Assembly: GCF_964656455.1 (NCBI RefSeq)
Contig: NC_135722.1
Location: 109,002,234-109,066,233, forward strand
Source: Halichoerus grypus
Taxonomy: Eukaryota; Chordata; Mammalia; Carnivora; Phocidae
Direction of reading: 5' to 3'
Length of the DNA stretch: 64,000 bases
The notes under the pieces were generated by a model. The model did not search any database. It was not told the origin of the DNA and worked only from the letters and a program-made list of their open reading frames with translations. Shown here piece by piece: positions 48,637 to 60,760 of the stretch. The translations under genes were made by a program, and so were the position numbers. Every line of letters starts with the position of its first letter. Positions within the stretch are counted from its first letter, which is position 1.

Positions 48637-50774
48637 ATTCAACTGGCTCCTCGAATGATTATAATTAAGATAGAGAATCTCTGATTGTCTTTATCCTCCA
48701 AATAACCCAGGGTCAACATTTTTTCATTTTTTAATTCATTTTGGTTAATAAAAATATTTAGAATTGTCTAGATACCTAACAGATTTTTGGAAAAGAACAT
48801 CTGGACAGTTTCTTCAGTTCTTTGGTCCAAAACGGCTTATATAGATGGGGACTTCGGGAACGTCACCACAAGCCATATAAACACATCTGGATTTGGTAAA
48901 ACAGCATCACTATGTCCTTGTTAAACAAACATCAGCATCTGTCATGTCTGCATATCTGCTTCATCCTAAGTAATGTTGGTCTTGTTAAGCATGGACATTC
49001 AAACCAAGTCTAAGGCTGTTTCTCATTCATCTGAGAATTCATTTACATGGATCTTTTCCTAGCTCTGAACCCACGAAATAAGTAAATCCAAAAAGGTAAT
49101 CTAGTGGCACAAACAGGCAATTCTCCAGCATGAACTTAGTGGTTTTACTATTTTCATTATGTTTTTAATTTGTGTATCATCAGGAGTGCTGTTTTCAATT
49201 CAAGGCATGGCTGTGATGAAGAGTTCTCATGTTTACAATTCAAACCACAAGAATCATCATTTCCACATAATGGAATGTACTGTTCTGCCATCAAAGACAA
49301 ATTCTTTGGTAATTAGCTACCATATAATAAAACCTCACATTCCAAAAAAATGAAAAACTAAGTCAGCAATGGAAGAGGACATTTCAAAGTGAAAAGAAAA
49401 ACCAAAATCTGTTGAAATACTTCTGTTTGACAAAATATTACCAGAAAGATATTGAAGCAGATTCAGAAAGAACAGCCAAACAGTATTACAGATAGCATTA
49501 TACAAAACAAAGAGAGGATAGTACAGTCAGTCCAAAAGCACCTGGACCGAGCATCAGGGGACCTCATTTCCAATCTCACCTCGGCGCTAACTTGCTCTGT
49601 GATGTTTCCTCCTCATAGGTATTAGCTTCATCATAAAAAGCTAAAACACAAACAAACACAAGCTTGTGGGCTGAATTAGGTGACTTCATAGAGTCCTTAC
49701 AGCTCTCTCAATTTTAAAGCCCCAGCTATACAATTTGCTGATAATTTTGTTACATAGAAAATATTAATAATCGTGTAAGCTTAGTGTACGAAGAAAATCC
49801 TCACTATGTAGTCTAGTCCAATAATGACTGATAACATTTGTCCCTGTCTGAAAATTTCTGACCAGACCTTCCCTAGGACTGACCACTCTGAGACATGAAT
49901 AAATCTACCTTGACGTTTAGCTTTTGTTTTTGTTCCACTAAAATAAAATCGTATCTTTTTATGCTTCCCCCGATAATTCAGGTATGCCACACGATAGGCA
50001 TACTGAAGACCTTTGCATATCTGTATGCCATAGAGTAACAAACCTTAGGAACATTTAAATACTTATATTTCCATGCTAAGCAGAAGAAATATTGAACAGA
50101 AACATTAAAAAATGAGGCTCACCAAAAATGCCTAGGGTCGCTATATGAATTATCAGTTAATTGAAGTTCTTGTACAGATTTTGATTACGGGTCTTCAATG
50201 ACTGACCATTGTCAAGAAATTTGGAAATTAAATTTGGAAAATAAGCAAGAGCAACAGTTTCCAAGGGGATGAAATATTCAAAGATAGTGGATTACCACCT
50301 CCTAGAAAGGAAGCAAGGTATTCACGATTTCTTCAAGAGAATACTATTGTCTCTTCTACTTACGCAGGTCACAGGGGCCTAACGGAGAGGGGCTCTGACA
50401 GCAGGTTCGGGTTACACGTAGCCCTAGAGATATTTCCAGTTTCATCACATCACAGACGGAATTTTTAGCAAGACAAATGCCCTTACATTCATAACCCTGA
50501 GGAGGAGGGAAAAAAAGGAATACTTCCTAACTGAAGAGAAATGAGTAAGTCAGCTGACTCAGGAAGCAGCTTCCACAAGTGATCCTCTGAACAGAGACCT
50601 AAGGAACTGGCTCTCTGATTAGAACACCCCAGAGGAAAACGTCGGAAGCTGAACATCCTTGCTGGGGCCAGGAGTGTTTTGACGGATGGCATACGATTAG
50701 CCATGTGTATATTAAAATATACCTAAAAAGAGCTTGGACTATGTTATGAAATAATATTTTTAAGGCTTTTAAAA
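48637..50774. other. Unique DNA
   Basis: Over 2 kb with no recognised repeat. Minus-strand frames at 49781-50041 and 50489-50889 (up to 96 codons) lack domain matches. Confidence 0.4.
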
Positions 50775-51480
50775 AAACAGATTTAGTTTCACAGCAAGGT
50801 GCAGAGGGGAAGGTGCAGAGATTTCCCACATACCCCCTGCCCCCGGCCCCCCCACCATACACAGGAATAACCTCCCTCATTACCCACATCCCCCTCCAGA
50901 GTGAACATATACTTCAGATGAGGAATCTACACAGACGCTTCAAAATCACCCCAAGTCCATTGTGCACCTGCAGATTTGCTCAGCACGGTACGGTCTCTGG
51001 GAGTGTTCACACATAAAACAACAGGCATCCGACATTACAGCATCACACGGAGTGTTCTCAGGGCCCTAAAACCCTCTGTGCTCCACCTGTTCATCTCCCC
51101 TCCCCCCCAACTCCAACCCCTGAGCCCTGAAAACCCTTGACAATTTCTCTGTCTCTGCAGTTCTGCTTTTTGCAGAATATCATACAATTTGAATCATGTA
51201 GTAGGTAGTCATTTCAGACTGGCTTCTTTCACTTAGTAATATGCACTTAAGTCTCTTGCACGTTTTTTCAAGGCCTGATAGCCCTTTTCTTTTCAGGGCT
51301 GAAGAGTATTCCATTGTATGGACGCCAATTCATTTAATTACATTTACCTAATGAAGGACAGCTGGGTTGCTTCCAAGTTTTGTCAATTATGAATAAAACT
51401 GCTAGAAGCATCCATGTGCAAGTCTTTGTGCGGACTGAGGCAATACTTTTACCAAATTTGGGGTTTGTAGCCTGTCCTGC
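50775..51480 (-). mobile_element. Old L1 3' region, inverted
   Basis: Read in reverse, the block ends ORF2 and runs into the 3'UTR. Plus-strand phrases are 'aaaccctctgtgctccacct', 'ttttgcagaatatcatacaa', 'ggcttctttcacttagtaat', 'gagtattccattgtatggac', 'ggttgcttccaagttttgtc' and 'aattatgaataaaactgc'. These are the reverse complement of the old L1M end of ORF2. It is related to the copy at 8590-9110 in opposite orientation. Confidence 0.82.
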
Positions 51481-51557
51481 CCAGATGCTTAATTCATGTT
51501 GACTCCCTGATTGTTAACATCAGGTATTCATTTCAAAGAAAAGTGGGTTGACAATAT

Positions 51558-51989
51558 TGCTGTGGATTGAATTGTGTCCACCAAAAAAGATTATGTTGAA
51601 ATCTTAACCCCTGGTACCTGAGAATGTGACCTCCTTTAGAAACAGGGGTCTTTGGAACTGTAATCTTGTTACAGTGAGGTCAGACTTGGGGGGTGAGGGG
51701 TGGCTAATCCAGTATCACTAGTGTCCTCATAAGAAGAGAGGACAGACACACAGACACATGGGAATGCCATGTGACCAGCCAGGCAGCTGCAGGCTAAGAC
51801 AGAGCAAGGACTTCGGGCCACCACCAAAAGCTCTGAAGAGGAAGGAAGGATTCCACCCAGAGTCTCAGATGGAGCACGGCCTTGCCAACACCAGACTTCT
51901 AGACTCCCACATGTGAGAGAATAAATTTCTCTTGTTTTAAGCCACCCAGTTTTTAGTATCTTGTTACAGCTGACCTAGGAAGCTATACA
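51558..51989 (+). mobile_element. MLT1-type (MaLR) solo LTR
   Basis: Starts 'tgctgtggattgaattgtg' and ends 'ggaagctataca'. It includes 'acctgagaatgtgacctcct', 'cactagtgtcctcataagaa', 'cagacttctagactccca' and 'taagccacccag'. A perfect 5-bp target duplication (aatat at 51553-51557 and 51990-51994) matches retroviral integrase habits and fixes both ends. Confidence 0.92.
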
Positions 51990-51994
51990 AATAT

Positions 51995-53069
51995 GAAAAT
52001 TAAGTTAAAGAAATTCAGATTATTGGACCCATCTTCCACATAAAGGTTTTTGGTTAATAACAGCTACTTTGAATACAAAGAAAATAGGGCGGCATATTTG
52101 AGGGAGAAAAACATGTGAATTAAGTAAATCTTGAGGGTGATTTCTGTAACCTCATTTTTTTCCAACACAATATAAACAGTTGGTTTCCATGGAGGAGGAT
52201 ATATGGGAATTCAAACTGCAAATAACCAACCTGATTTTTTTTTGCTTTAATAAAGCATATTGATCAATTTGATCAGTCTCCTTTTGAATGCAGGTTTTCA
52301 TGCACTACCTTCCTAAAACCCGGAATAAACCTGAGTTTCACATGCCGATGTATTTAGGCATTTCTTTCAGTTTCGTTTTGTCAGCCTTCTGGAAAACATT
52401 AGTGTACAATATTTCTGATTTCATATGGGAACTAAAAACTCATTATGTAGAGAATAGTAAGTAAATTTTTGGTTGGGGAAAGACTTGTTGGCAGCAAGTT
52501 TAATGAATGTGCCATGTTAGTCAGGCTGGGTCACCTATGTTTTAATATATTAGCTAGATGCCTTTAAATATCAATATTCTGCAAATTTAAGATACTGAAA
52601 CCCTTCTAAGAATCATTGTCCAACCTAACATGAGTGATACCAGCAATAAATAGAAAATGCATAAGAACTAACAGGAATAAAACAGGAGTTGCTTGTTGAC
52701 TAAGCATCTGGAGTTCTGTTATTTGTAGAAGATGATGTTACTTGTAGCTTTTAAACAATCTAAACATTAAGCTTTAAACTGGAATGGGCTTGCTTTTTTC
52801 AGAGCTTTGATCCTTCTAGCTATTGTGAAATCTTTTTGACCTCTGAGAGGCACAGTGCAAAAAGAAATTGTCTAGAGAATGTTCCTTAGCAAAGTAAACT
52901 CCACACAACTGACCACACTTGGGGGCTGGGGAAGAAATCGGTATTTGTTGAATAATTATGACCAGTATCACTGATTGATATGTCACTAAATGTAGACTGT
53001 CATTAACAAAACACACAGATTTCTTCCCTCTACTTCAGTCTCCACAAGAACATGAGAGAAGAGTTACTC
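51995..53069. other. Unique DNA
   Basis: No element recognised. Confidence 0.4.
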
Positions 53070-53160
53070 AATGCCATCTTTTGGATGAGAAAGCCAAGGT
53101 TTGAGACTTTGTGTCTGAGTGCCTAACACAGAGTAGGAGTTCAAGAAATGTTTGTGGAAG
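53070..53160 (+). mobile_element. MIR/L2-type 3' end
   Basis: 'ttttggatgagaaagccaag' and 'gcctaacacagagtaggagt' then 'tcaagaaatgtttgtggaag' resemble '...gcctggcacatagtaggtgctcaataaatgtttgttgaatg'. The tail passes into GGAA repeats. Confidence 0.55.
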
Positions 53161-53265
53161 GAAGGAAATAAGGAAGAAAGGAAGCCAAAAAAAAAAAAAA
53201 AAAAAGGTAACAAAAGGAGGGGAGGAGGGCATTGGGAAAGGAAAAGAGGAAGGAAACAAGCTAAA
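53156..53265 (+). repeat. Polypurine (GGAA/GGAG, A-rich) tract
   Basis: Nearly uninterrupted purines for about 110 bp, with a poly-A centre at 53190-53206 and 'aaggaggggaggagggc'. It begins at the tail of an ancient repeat. Confidence 0.85.
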
Positions 53266-53699
53266 AAATCAAGTTCCAAGACTCAATTAGGTAAGCATTC
53301 CAACACATGTATTTTCTTTGATATTGTTTATGTATTTTTCTTTAAGCTCTATCAATCTTTATATTCACATGTGCTGAGAAAGAGATCCTCTCCTTCTCTC
53401 AGGTAGCCGAGAGAATACTAAGCACAGAGAATAGATATTAAGAACTTTATGTGGCCTTATATGTTTTATTCCTATCTTTTGTAGCAATTTTACATCCAAA
53501 AATATTAGGTGGAAATAGGACAAGGAAAGTTACAGAAGAAATTACATTAATACAAGTAAGAGATCTAATACAAAGGATAATGGTTAAATGAAATTATTCT
53601 ATAGCAAGATTCTTATATTTTACATGAAGTGATACAATATTAAATCTAAGTAGATTAGGATGAATTAAAGAAGCATATTTTAATCCCCAGAATAATTAT

Positions 53700-53888
53700 T
53701 TTTTAAAAATTTTATTTATTTATTTGAGAGAGAGAGAGAGAGCACAAGCAGGGGGAGCAGCAGAGGGAGAGGGAGAAGCAGACTCCCTGCTGAGCAGGGA
53801 GCCCGATGTGGGACTCGATCCCAGGACCATGAGATCATGACCTGAGTTGAAGGCAGATGCTTAACTGACTGAGCCACCCAGGCACCCC
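53700..53888 (-). mobile_element. Young Can-SINE in the old L1, inverted
   Basis: Minus-strand copy with 'cacaagcagggggagcagc' and head 'ccacccaggcacccc' ending at 53888. The 11-bp target duplication (cagaataatta at 53688-53698, cagaataacta at 53889-53899) differs at one base. Confidence 0.94.
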
Positions 53889-55219
53889 CAGAATAACTAA
53901 TTTTTTAGTTATAAAAAATAAATTAAGAACTATTGTGATAAATACATCAAATTACTTTTATTTACATTATATTAAATGTATATGTATTAAACACCCAAAT
54001 TAAAAAGGAGACATTCTCCAAATGGTTAAAAAACCCAAATTCAACATTTTGTTTTATATAAGAGATGAACTTTAAATATAAATACAATTTCAGTTGAAAG
54101 CAAAAGTATAGAAAGAGATATTATGGAAGTATTAAGCCTAAGAAAGCTGACATGCTACGTTAACATCGGACAAAATAAACTTTAATATAAGGAATATGAC
54201 TAAAGAGGGGCATTTCATAGAAGTAAAATGACCAGTCTAGACAGAAGACACAAAAACCATGAAAATGTTTGCACTGAAAAGTAGCTTCAAAACACATGAA
54301 ATTAAGTGGACAGAACTAAAGTGAGAAAGAACAAGAGAAATCCAAAATTACAGTTGAATTTAATATTGCTAATTTAACTGTTGTTACAAACTGATAGGAC
54401 AACTAGACCAAAGTCAGTAGGTACACAGAGGATCTGAACAACACTACCCAATAAATGCCCTGATATGACTGAGATTTGCAGAACACTACACCCAGTAACT
54501 GCAGAGCACACATTCTTGTCAAGGATATGTGGTCCACCGGTGTATATTCTCTGGTAAGGACAGCATTATATTAGAAAGCTGTACAATTACATACCTTGAA
54601 ACTCATTCCCAGTATCTAAACATTTAAACAACTTACTTCTGCATGAGCACTGACGGTTGAACAAAGAAATCAGAAGGAAAATTAGAAAATACTTAAGATG
54701 GAACAACAATGCAGGTTTAACACATCAAAGTTGACAGGATGCCACTAATGTGGTTAAAGAGTTGTTTTTGAAGAGTTATACTGGAAAACAAGAAAAGTTA
54801 AAAAGCAATGATCTACTTTTTTTTACCAAAACTCAAAGTACAGAGGAGGCAGAATATTACAGTACAAAGGCAGAAATCAGTGAAACAGAACATGATCATT
54901 AGAGAAAAGAATCAAAGCCAAAAGTGGATTTATTGAAGAAAAAAACAGTATTAAAACTGATAAACCTACGGAAAGGCTAAATTAAAAAGAGAGGGAAACA
55001 AATTACCAATCTCAGGAATGAAAAATGAGGTATCATTCAAGCTCATTTGGTCTTAGAATAAGGAATATGATGAACTATGTGAAATAATTCGGCCACTAAG
55101 ATGAAATTGGACAAATTCCTTTTAAAATTAGCAAATGCTGAAATAGAAAATTGGGATAAGTTTTTTTTAAAGAAAAAGGTTGAATTATCAAAAACTTCCT
55201 CATAAAGAAAACAAGTTCA

Positions 55220-55415
55220 GGGGCACATGGGTAGCTCAGTAGGTTAAGCGTCCAACTCTTGGCTTTGGCTCAGGTCATGACCTCAGGGTCATGGGATCGA
55301 GCTCCATTTGTGGCACCATGCTCAGCGGGGCGTCTGAGTTTCTCTCTCTTTCTCTCTCTTCCTCTGCCCCTCCCCCTGCTGATGCACTCTCTCTCTCTCT
55401 CTCTCTCTAAAAACA
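55220..55415 (+). mobile_element. Can-SINE in the old L1
   Basis: Head 'ggggcacatgggtagctca', body 'ggtcatgacctcagggtcat' and 'gggatcgagctcca', a long CT-repeat, and an A-rich tail. The only duplication seen is an imperfect 'aagttca / acgttca'. It is moderately diverged, so older than the copies at 5729 or 47344. Confidence 0.9.
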
Positions 55416-56030
55416 AAAACGTTCAGATGGTTTCACTGGTGAATTCTAACAAATAAGGAAGACATATGACCAGTTGTACGTAAACTTTCAGAATATACAG
55501 GAAAAGGAACACTTCCCAGCTGTTCTTATGTGCCTGGCATAATCTTGATACCAAAACATGAGAAGACATGAGAAGAAATTAAAAATTTGAACCAAAATCT
55601 CTAAAAATATCAATTTAAACATTATTAAGAAAATATTAGCAACTAACATATAATACTATATAAAAGAGTAAAACTCATAACTACAAAGCAGAGTTTGAAA
55701 GAATGCAAAAAATGCAAGATTTGTTTAAAACTGAAAATTATCCAAGGTTAATCATCACACTAACATAATAAAGGTGAAAAACACATCTCAAATCACCTCA
55801 ATAAATACAGAATAAAATATGACACAATACAATACCTATCAGCATTTTTTTTAAAGAAGATAATGGAAGGAAAGTATCTTAGAAAACTAGGAAGAAAAGG
55901 GAAATTTTAGGCCCAACAGAGGGAGACAAAGAAGTAACATTTCCCTGATGAACATGGATGCAAAAATTCTCACCAAAATACTAGCCAATAGGATCCAACA
56001 GTACATTAAAGGATTATTCACCACGACCAA

Positions 56031-58076
56031 GTGGGATTTATCCCTGGGCTGCAAGGTTGGTTCAACATCCGCAAATCAATCAACGTGATACAATACATTA
56101 ACAAAAGAAAGAACAAGAATCATATGATCCTCTCAATAGATGCAGAAAAAGCATTTGACAAAGTACAGCATCCTTTCTTGATCAAAACTCTTCAGAGTAT
56201 AGGCATAGAGGGTACATACCTCAATATCATAAAAGCCATCTATGAAAAACCCACAGCAAATATCATTCTCAATGGGGAAAAACAGAGCTTTCCCCCTAAG
56301 GTCAGGAACATGGCACAGATGTCCACTATCACCACTGCTATTCAACATAGTATTAGAAGTCCTAGCCACAGCAATCAGACAACAAAAAGAAATCAAAGGC
56401 ATCCGAATTGGCAAAGAAGAAGTCAAACTCTCACTCTTTGCAGATGATTTGATACTTTATGTGGAAAACCCAAAAGACTCCACCCCAAAACTACTAGAAC
56501 TCATACAGGAATTCAGTAAAGTGGCAGCATATAAAATCAATGCACAGAAATCAGTGGCATTCCTATACACCAACAACAAGACAGAAGAAAGAGAAATTAA
56601 GGAGTCGATCCCATTTATAATGCACCCAAAACCATAAGGTAACTAGGAATAAATCTAACCAAAGAGTCAAAGGATCTGTACTCAGAAAACTACAAAATAC
56701 TCATGAAAGAAATTGAGGAAGACACAAAGAAATGGAAAAACGTTCCATGCTCATGGATTGGAAGAACAAATATTGTGAAGATGTCAATGCTACCTAGAGC
56801 AATCTACACATTTAATGCAATCCCCATCAAAATACCATCCACTTTTTTCAAGGAAATGGAACAAATAATCCTAAAATTTGTATGGAACCAGAAAAGACCC
56901 CGAATAGCCAGAGGAATGTTGAAAAAGAAAAGCAAAGCTGGTGGCATCACAATTCCGGACTTCCAGCTCTATTACAAAGCTGTCATCATCAAGACAGTAT
57001 GGTACTGGCACAAAAACAGACACATAGATCAATGGAACAGAATAGAGAGCCCAGGAATGGACCCTCAACTCTATGGTCAACTAATCTTTGACAAAGCAGG
57101 AAAGAATGTCCAATGGAAACAAGACAGTCTCTTCAACAAATGGTGTTGGGAAAATTGGACAGCCACATGCAGAAGAATGAAACTGGACCATTTCCTTACA
57201 CCACACACAAAAATAGACTCCAAATGGTTGAAAGACCTCAATGTGAGACAGGGGTCCATCAAAATCCTAAAGGAGAACACAGGCAGCAACCTCTTCGACC
57301 TCAGCCACAGCAACTTCTTCCTAGAAACATCGCCAAAGGCAAGGGAAGCAAGGGCAAAAATGAACTATTGGGACTTTATCAAGATAAAAAGCTTTTGTAC
57401 AGCAAAAGAAACAGTCAACAAAACCAAAAGACAACCGACAGAATGGGAGAAGATATTTGCAAATGACATATCAGATAAAGGGCTAGTATCCAAAATCTAT
57501 AAAGAACTTACCAAACTCAACACCCAAAGAACAAATAATCCAATCAAGAAATGGGCAGAAGACATGAACAGACATTTTTCCAAAGAAGGCATCCAAATGG
57601 CCAACAGACACATGAAAAAGTGCTCAACATGGCTCAGCATCAGGGAAATCCAAATCAAAACCTCAATGAGATACCATCTCACACCAGTCAGAATGGCTAA
57701 AATTAACAAGTCAGGAAATGACAGATGTTGGCGGGGATGCGGAGAAAGGGGAACCCTCCTACACTTCTGGTGGGAATGTAAGCTGGTGCAGCCACTCTGG
57801 AAAACAGTATGGAGGTTCCTCAGAAAGTTGAAAATAGAGCTACCATACGATCCAGCAATTGCACTACTGGGTATTTACCCCAAAGATATAAATGTAGGGA
57901 TCCAAAGGGGTACGTGCACCTCGAGGTTTATAGCAGCAATGTCCACAATAGCCAAACTGTGGAAAGAGCCAAGATGTCCATCGACAGATGAATGGATAAA
58001 GAAGAGGTGGTATATATATATACAATGGAATATTATGCAGCCATCAAAAAGAATGAGATCTTGCCATTTGCAATGA
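56031..58076 (+). pseudogene. Young L1 ORF2 relic (RT to C-terminal Cys domain)
   Basis: Three frame segments: 56031 to about 56280 ([20 protein letters not shown]), about 56285-56637 with the RT motif FADDLILY near 56437, and 56703-58076, an uninterrupted 457-codon frame. The last holds [18 protein letters not shown], the [20 protein letters not shown] block, and an intact C-terminal zinc-knuckle-like motif C-x3-C-x7-H-x4-C (CWRGC...H...C, about 57729). Breaks: apparent small indels near 56282 and 56622, and an extra TA at about 58010 that throws the last codons out of frame. Confidence 0.9.
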
Positions 58077-58194
58077 CATGGATGGAACTGTTATGCTGAG
58101 CAGAATAAGTCAATCAGAGAAAGACATGTATCATATGACCTCACTGATAGGAGGAATTCTTAATCTCAGGAAACAAACTGAGCGTTGCTGGAGT

Positions 58195-58219
58195 GGGGTG
58201 TGGGGTGGGAGGGATGGGG
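58195..58219 (+). other. G-quadruplex-capable run in L1 3'UTR
   Basis: Five G-runs of 3-4 lie within 25 bp (GGGG-TGT-GGGG-T-GGG-A-GGG-AT-GGGG). A second G-rich patch follows at about 58454-58485. Potential quadruplexes in the 3'UTR are a known trait of mammalian L1s. Folding is not shown here. Confidence 0.6.
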
Positions 58220-58905
58220 TGGCTGGGTGATAGACACTGGGGAGGGTATGTGCTATGGTGAGCGCTGTGAATTGTGCAAGACTGTTGAATCACAGATCTG
58301 TACCCCTGAAACAAATAATGCAATATATGTTAAGAAAAAACAAAAAAGAAGAAGAAGATAGCAGGAGGGGAAGAATGAAGGGGGGGAAATCGGAGGGGGA
58401 GAGGAACCATGAGAGACGATGGACTCTGAAAAACAAACTGAGGGTTCTAGAGGGGAGGAGGGTGGGAGGATGGGTTAGCCTGGTGATGGGTATTAAAGAG
58501 GGCACGTTATACATGGAGCACTGGGTGTTATGCACAAACAATGAATCATGGAACAGTACCTCAAAAACTAATGATGTAATGTATGGTGATTAACATAACA
58601 ATAAAAATAAAATAAAATAAAATAAATTTATTTCAAAAACATAATATAAAATTAACAAGACATGTTCAAGATCACTATACCATGAACTACAAATCATTAT
58701 CAAAATAAAATTTAAAAAATACATTAATTGAAAGATATACCATGTGTTGGGTTGAAATACTCAATATTGTTAAAATGTCTACTATCCCCTAATCGATTTA
58801 TAGATTCAAAATTTCTGTCATAATCACAGAAGGTTTTATAACAGATACAAATTGACTGAAAAATTTATATGGAAATCCAAAAAACTTAGACTTAATTTTG
58901 ATAAA

Positions 58906-59103
58906 TTTTTAAAAATTTTTATTTATTTGAGAGAGTGAGAGAGAGTGAGAGACAGAGAGAGAAGGAGCAGGGGGAGGGGCAGAGGGCAAGGGAGAAGCAG
59001 ACTCCCCGCTGAGCAGGGAGCGATGTTGGGCTCTATCCTGGGACTCCAGGATCATGACCTGAGCTGGAGGCAGACGCTTAACCGACTGAGCCACCGAGGA
59101 GCA
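58906..59103 (-). mobile_element. Can-SINE in the old L1, inverted
   Basis: Minus-strand copy: tail 'aaaaatttttatttatttga', body 'ccaggatcatgacctgagct', head 'gactgagccaccgagga'. The last few head bases are altered (gaggagc instead of caggcgcccc). No clear target duplication. Confidence 0.9.
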
Positions 59104-59373
59104 TGTGATACTGGCATAAGATGACTGAAATCAACGAATTAAACAAAATAAAGATTCTGAAAGACCCACACATGTGGAAGTCTGATTCTTAGCAAAGGCA
59201 TTAAATCCATTGATTTATGGGAAAAAAAGTTATTTTCCATAAATGATGCTGAAACCACTGGCTATGCATACGTCGAAAGAAAAGAAAACCATCACCCCAT
59301 CACACACCATAGAAAAAAGTAATTTGAGATGTATTGTAGATTTAAGTAAATATGTCAAAACTAAAATACTTCT

Positions 59374-59559
59374 TTTTTAAAAGATTATTTATTTTAGAGA
59401 GAGAGCAGGGAGAATGGCAGAGGGAGAGAGAGAATCTCAAACAGACTCCCTGCTGAGCACAGAGCCTGATGCGGGGCTCAATCCCAGGGCCCCGAGATCA
59501 TGACCCGAGCCAAAATCAAGAGTCAGATGCTTAACTGACCGAGCCACCCAGGCACCCCG
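59374..59559 (-). mobile_element. Can-SINE in the old L1, inverted
   Basis: Minus-strand copy ending 'ccacccaggcacccc'. A 17-bp target duplication (aaaactaaaatacttct at 59357-59373; aaaactgaaatacttct at 59560-59576) has a single difference. Confidence 0.95.
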
Positions 59560-60760
59560 AAAACTGAAATACTTCTAAAGGAAAATATAGGAAACAATTT
59601 TTGCTACCTTGGGTTGACAAATGTTTATCAGAAAGGACATAGAAACCAGTGACAAGAAAATTGATGAAACAGACTTTGTCAAAATGAAAAGCTTCTTCTC
59701 ATCAAAAGACATTGATAACAGACCAGGGAAAGACCTGGAGAGAATACTGAATAGTCACATCTCATGAAAGACTTAAATCTAGAACATAATTTCTACTACT
59801 TGGGAAAAAATAGTTCAGTAAATAAATGGACAAAGGACTTGCACAAAAAGAAGATATGAAAATGGCCAGTGACACATAAAAAACTGGCTCAATATTTCTG
59901 GTTTTCAGGGAAATTAAAATTAAATTAATTATAATGAGATACCACTGTACATACAATAGAATGACTAAAATTAGGATTCACAAAATTGCTGGTGGTAATG
60001 TAAAATTACACAATTTCTTCAGGAAAATAAAGTTTCTTTTAAAGGTAAATATTTATCTCCTTATGACCCATAATTACATTCCTAAATATCTGTGTAGGGA
60101 AATAAAAATTTGTTCATAAAAATCATATAATATTCACAGCATCTTATTTCACAATAGCTAACAAACATAAATGTCCGTTGGAAGGGGAATGAGCGAACAG
60201 TAGTGTATTTGCCCCATGACAAACTATTTAGGAACAAAGAGAATGAAGTACTGCTACACATCAATGAGTCTGAGTTATTACGCAGAGAGGAAAGAGCTGG
60301 ACACCAAAGAGTACATATGATCCCATTTACATAACATTCTAATCTAGGAAAAACTAATCTACGAAGAAAAAAATCAGAGTGGTTGCTTTTAGGGAGGACT
60401 GAATCATAAAGGACACAAGGGATCTTTATCCCTAATGAAATATTCTGTATCTTGATAGGCATGTGGGCTACAGAGGTGTTAATTAACCTCTAAAACTCCA
60501 AAACTCTACTCTAAAAACACACTGAATTATAAATTTAAGATTTGTACATTTCACTCTATGCCAATTTTACCTCAAAAGGGAGCTGTAAACAAATAGTGAC
60601 TTTTATTAATAAGTTTGCTTTTCATAGTGATAAAGGGGTAGGAAAGCTCAAACTAATGTCTATTTCTTCCACACTTTAGCAAATGAATAAATAGATCGAG
60701 AATAATGGAAGCCAGTTTTCTCACTATTGAGGAGGGACACATATAGAAATGACAGCAGCT

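Larger units (their letters stand above)
55939..58627 (+). mobile_element. Young carnivore L1, 5'-truncated, nested in the old L1
   Basis: Starts inside the ORF2 RT domain ('atttccctgatgaacatgga'), runs through the rest of ORF2 and a full 3'UTR with two G-rich patches and the terminal 'gagcactgggtgttatg', and ends in an (AAAAT)n tail. Sequence quality is far better than in the surrounding L1. Old L1 text lies on both sides, but no target duplication can be seen and about half a kilobase of host L1 is absent. Confidence 0.93.
53480..60600 (+). mobile_element. Old L1 (L1M class) carrying five later insertions
   Basis: Pieces of one element in order: intergenic region before ORF2 (53480-53699), ORF2 start and endonuclease (53940-55219), RT entry (55416-55920), then after a gap ORF2 remainder and 3'UTR (58630-58905, 59104-59373, 59560-60600). 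Four Can-SINEs and one younger L1 interrupt it. The 3' terminus is at about 60580-60600 ('tatgccaattttacctcaaa'). All frames are destroyed. About half a kilobase of the RT core is missing where the younger L1 sits. Confidence 0.82.

Noticed and set aside
56703..58076. 457-codon frame as a host gene
   Set aside because: The protein is L1 ORF2 (reverse transcriptase thumb and C-terminal Cys motif) inside a clear L1 with 3'UTR and tail.
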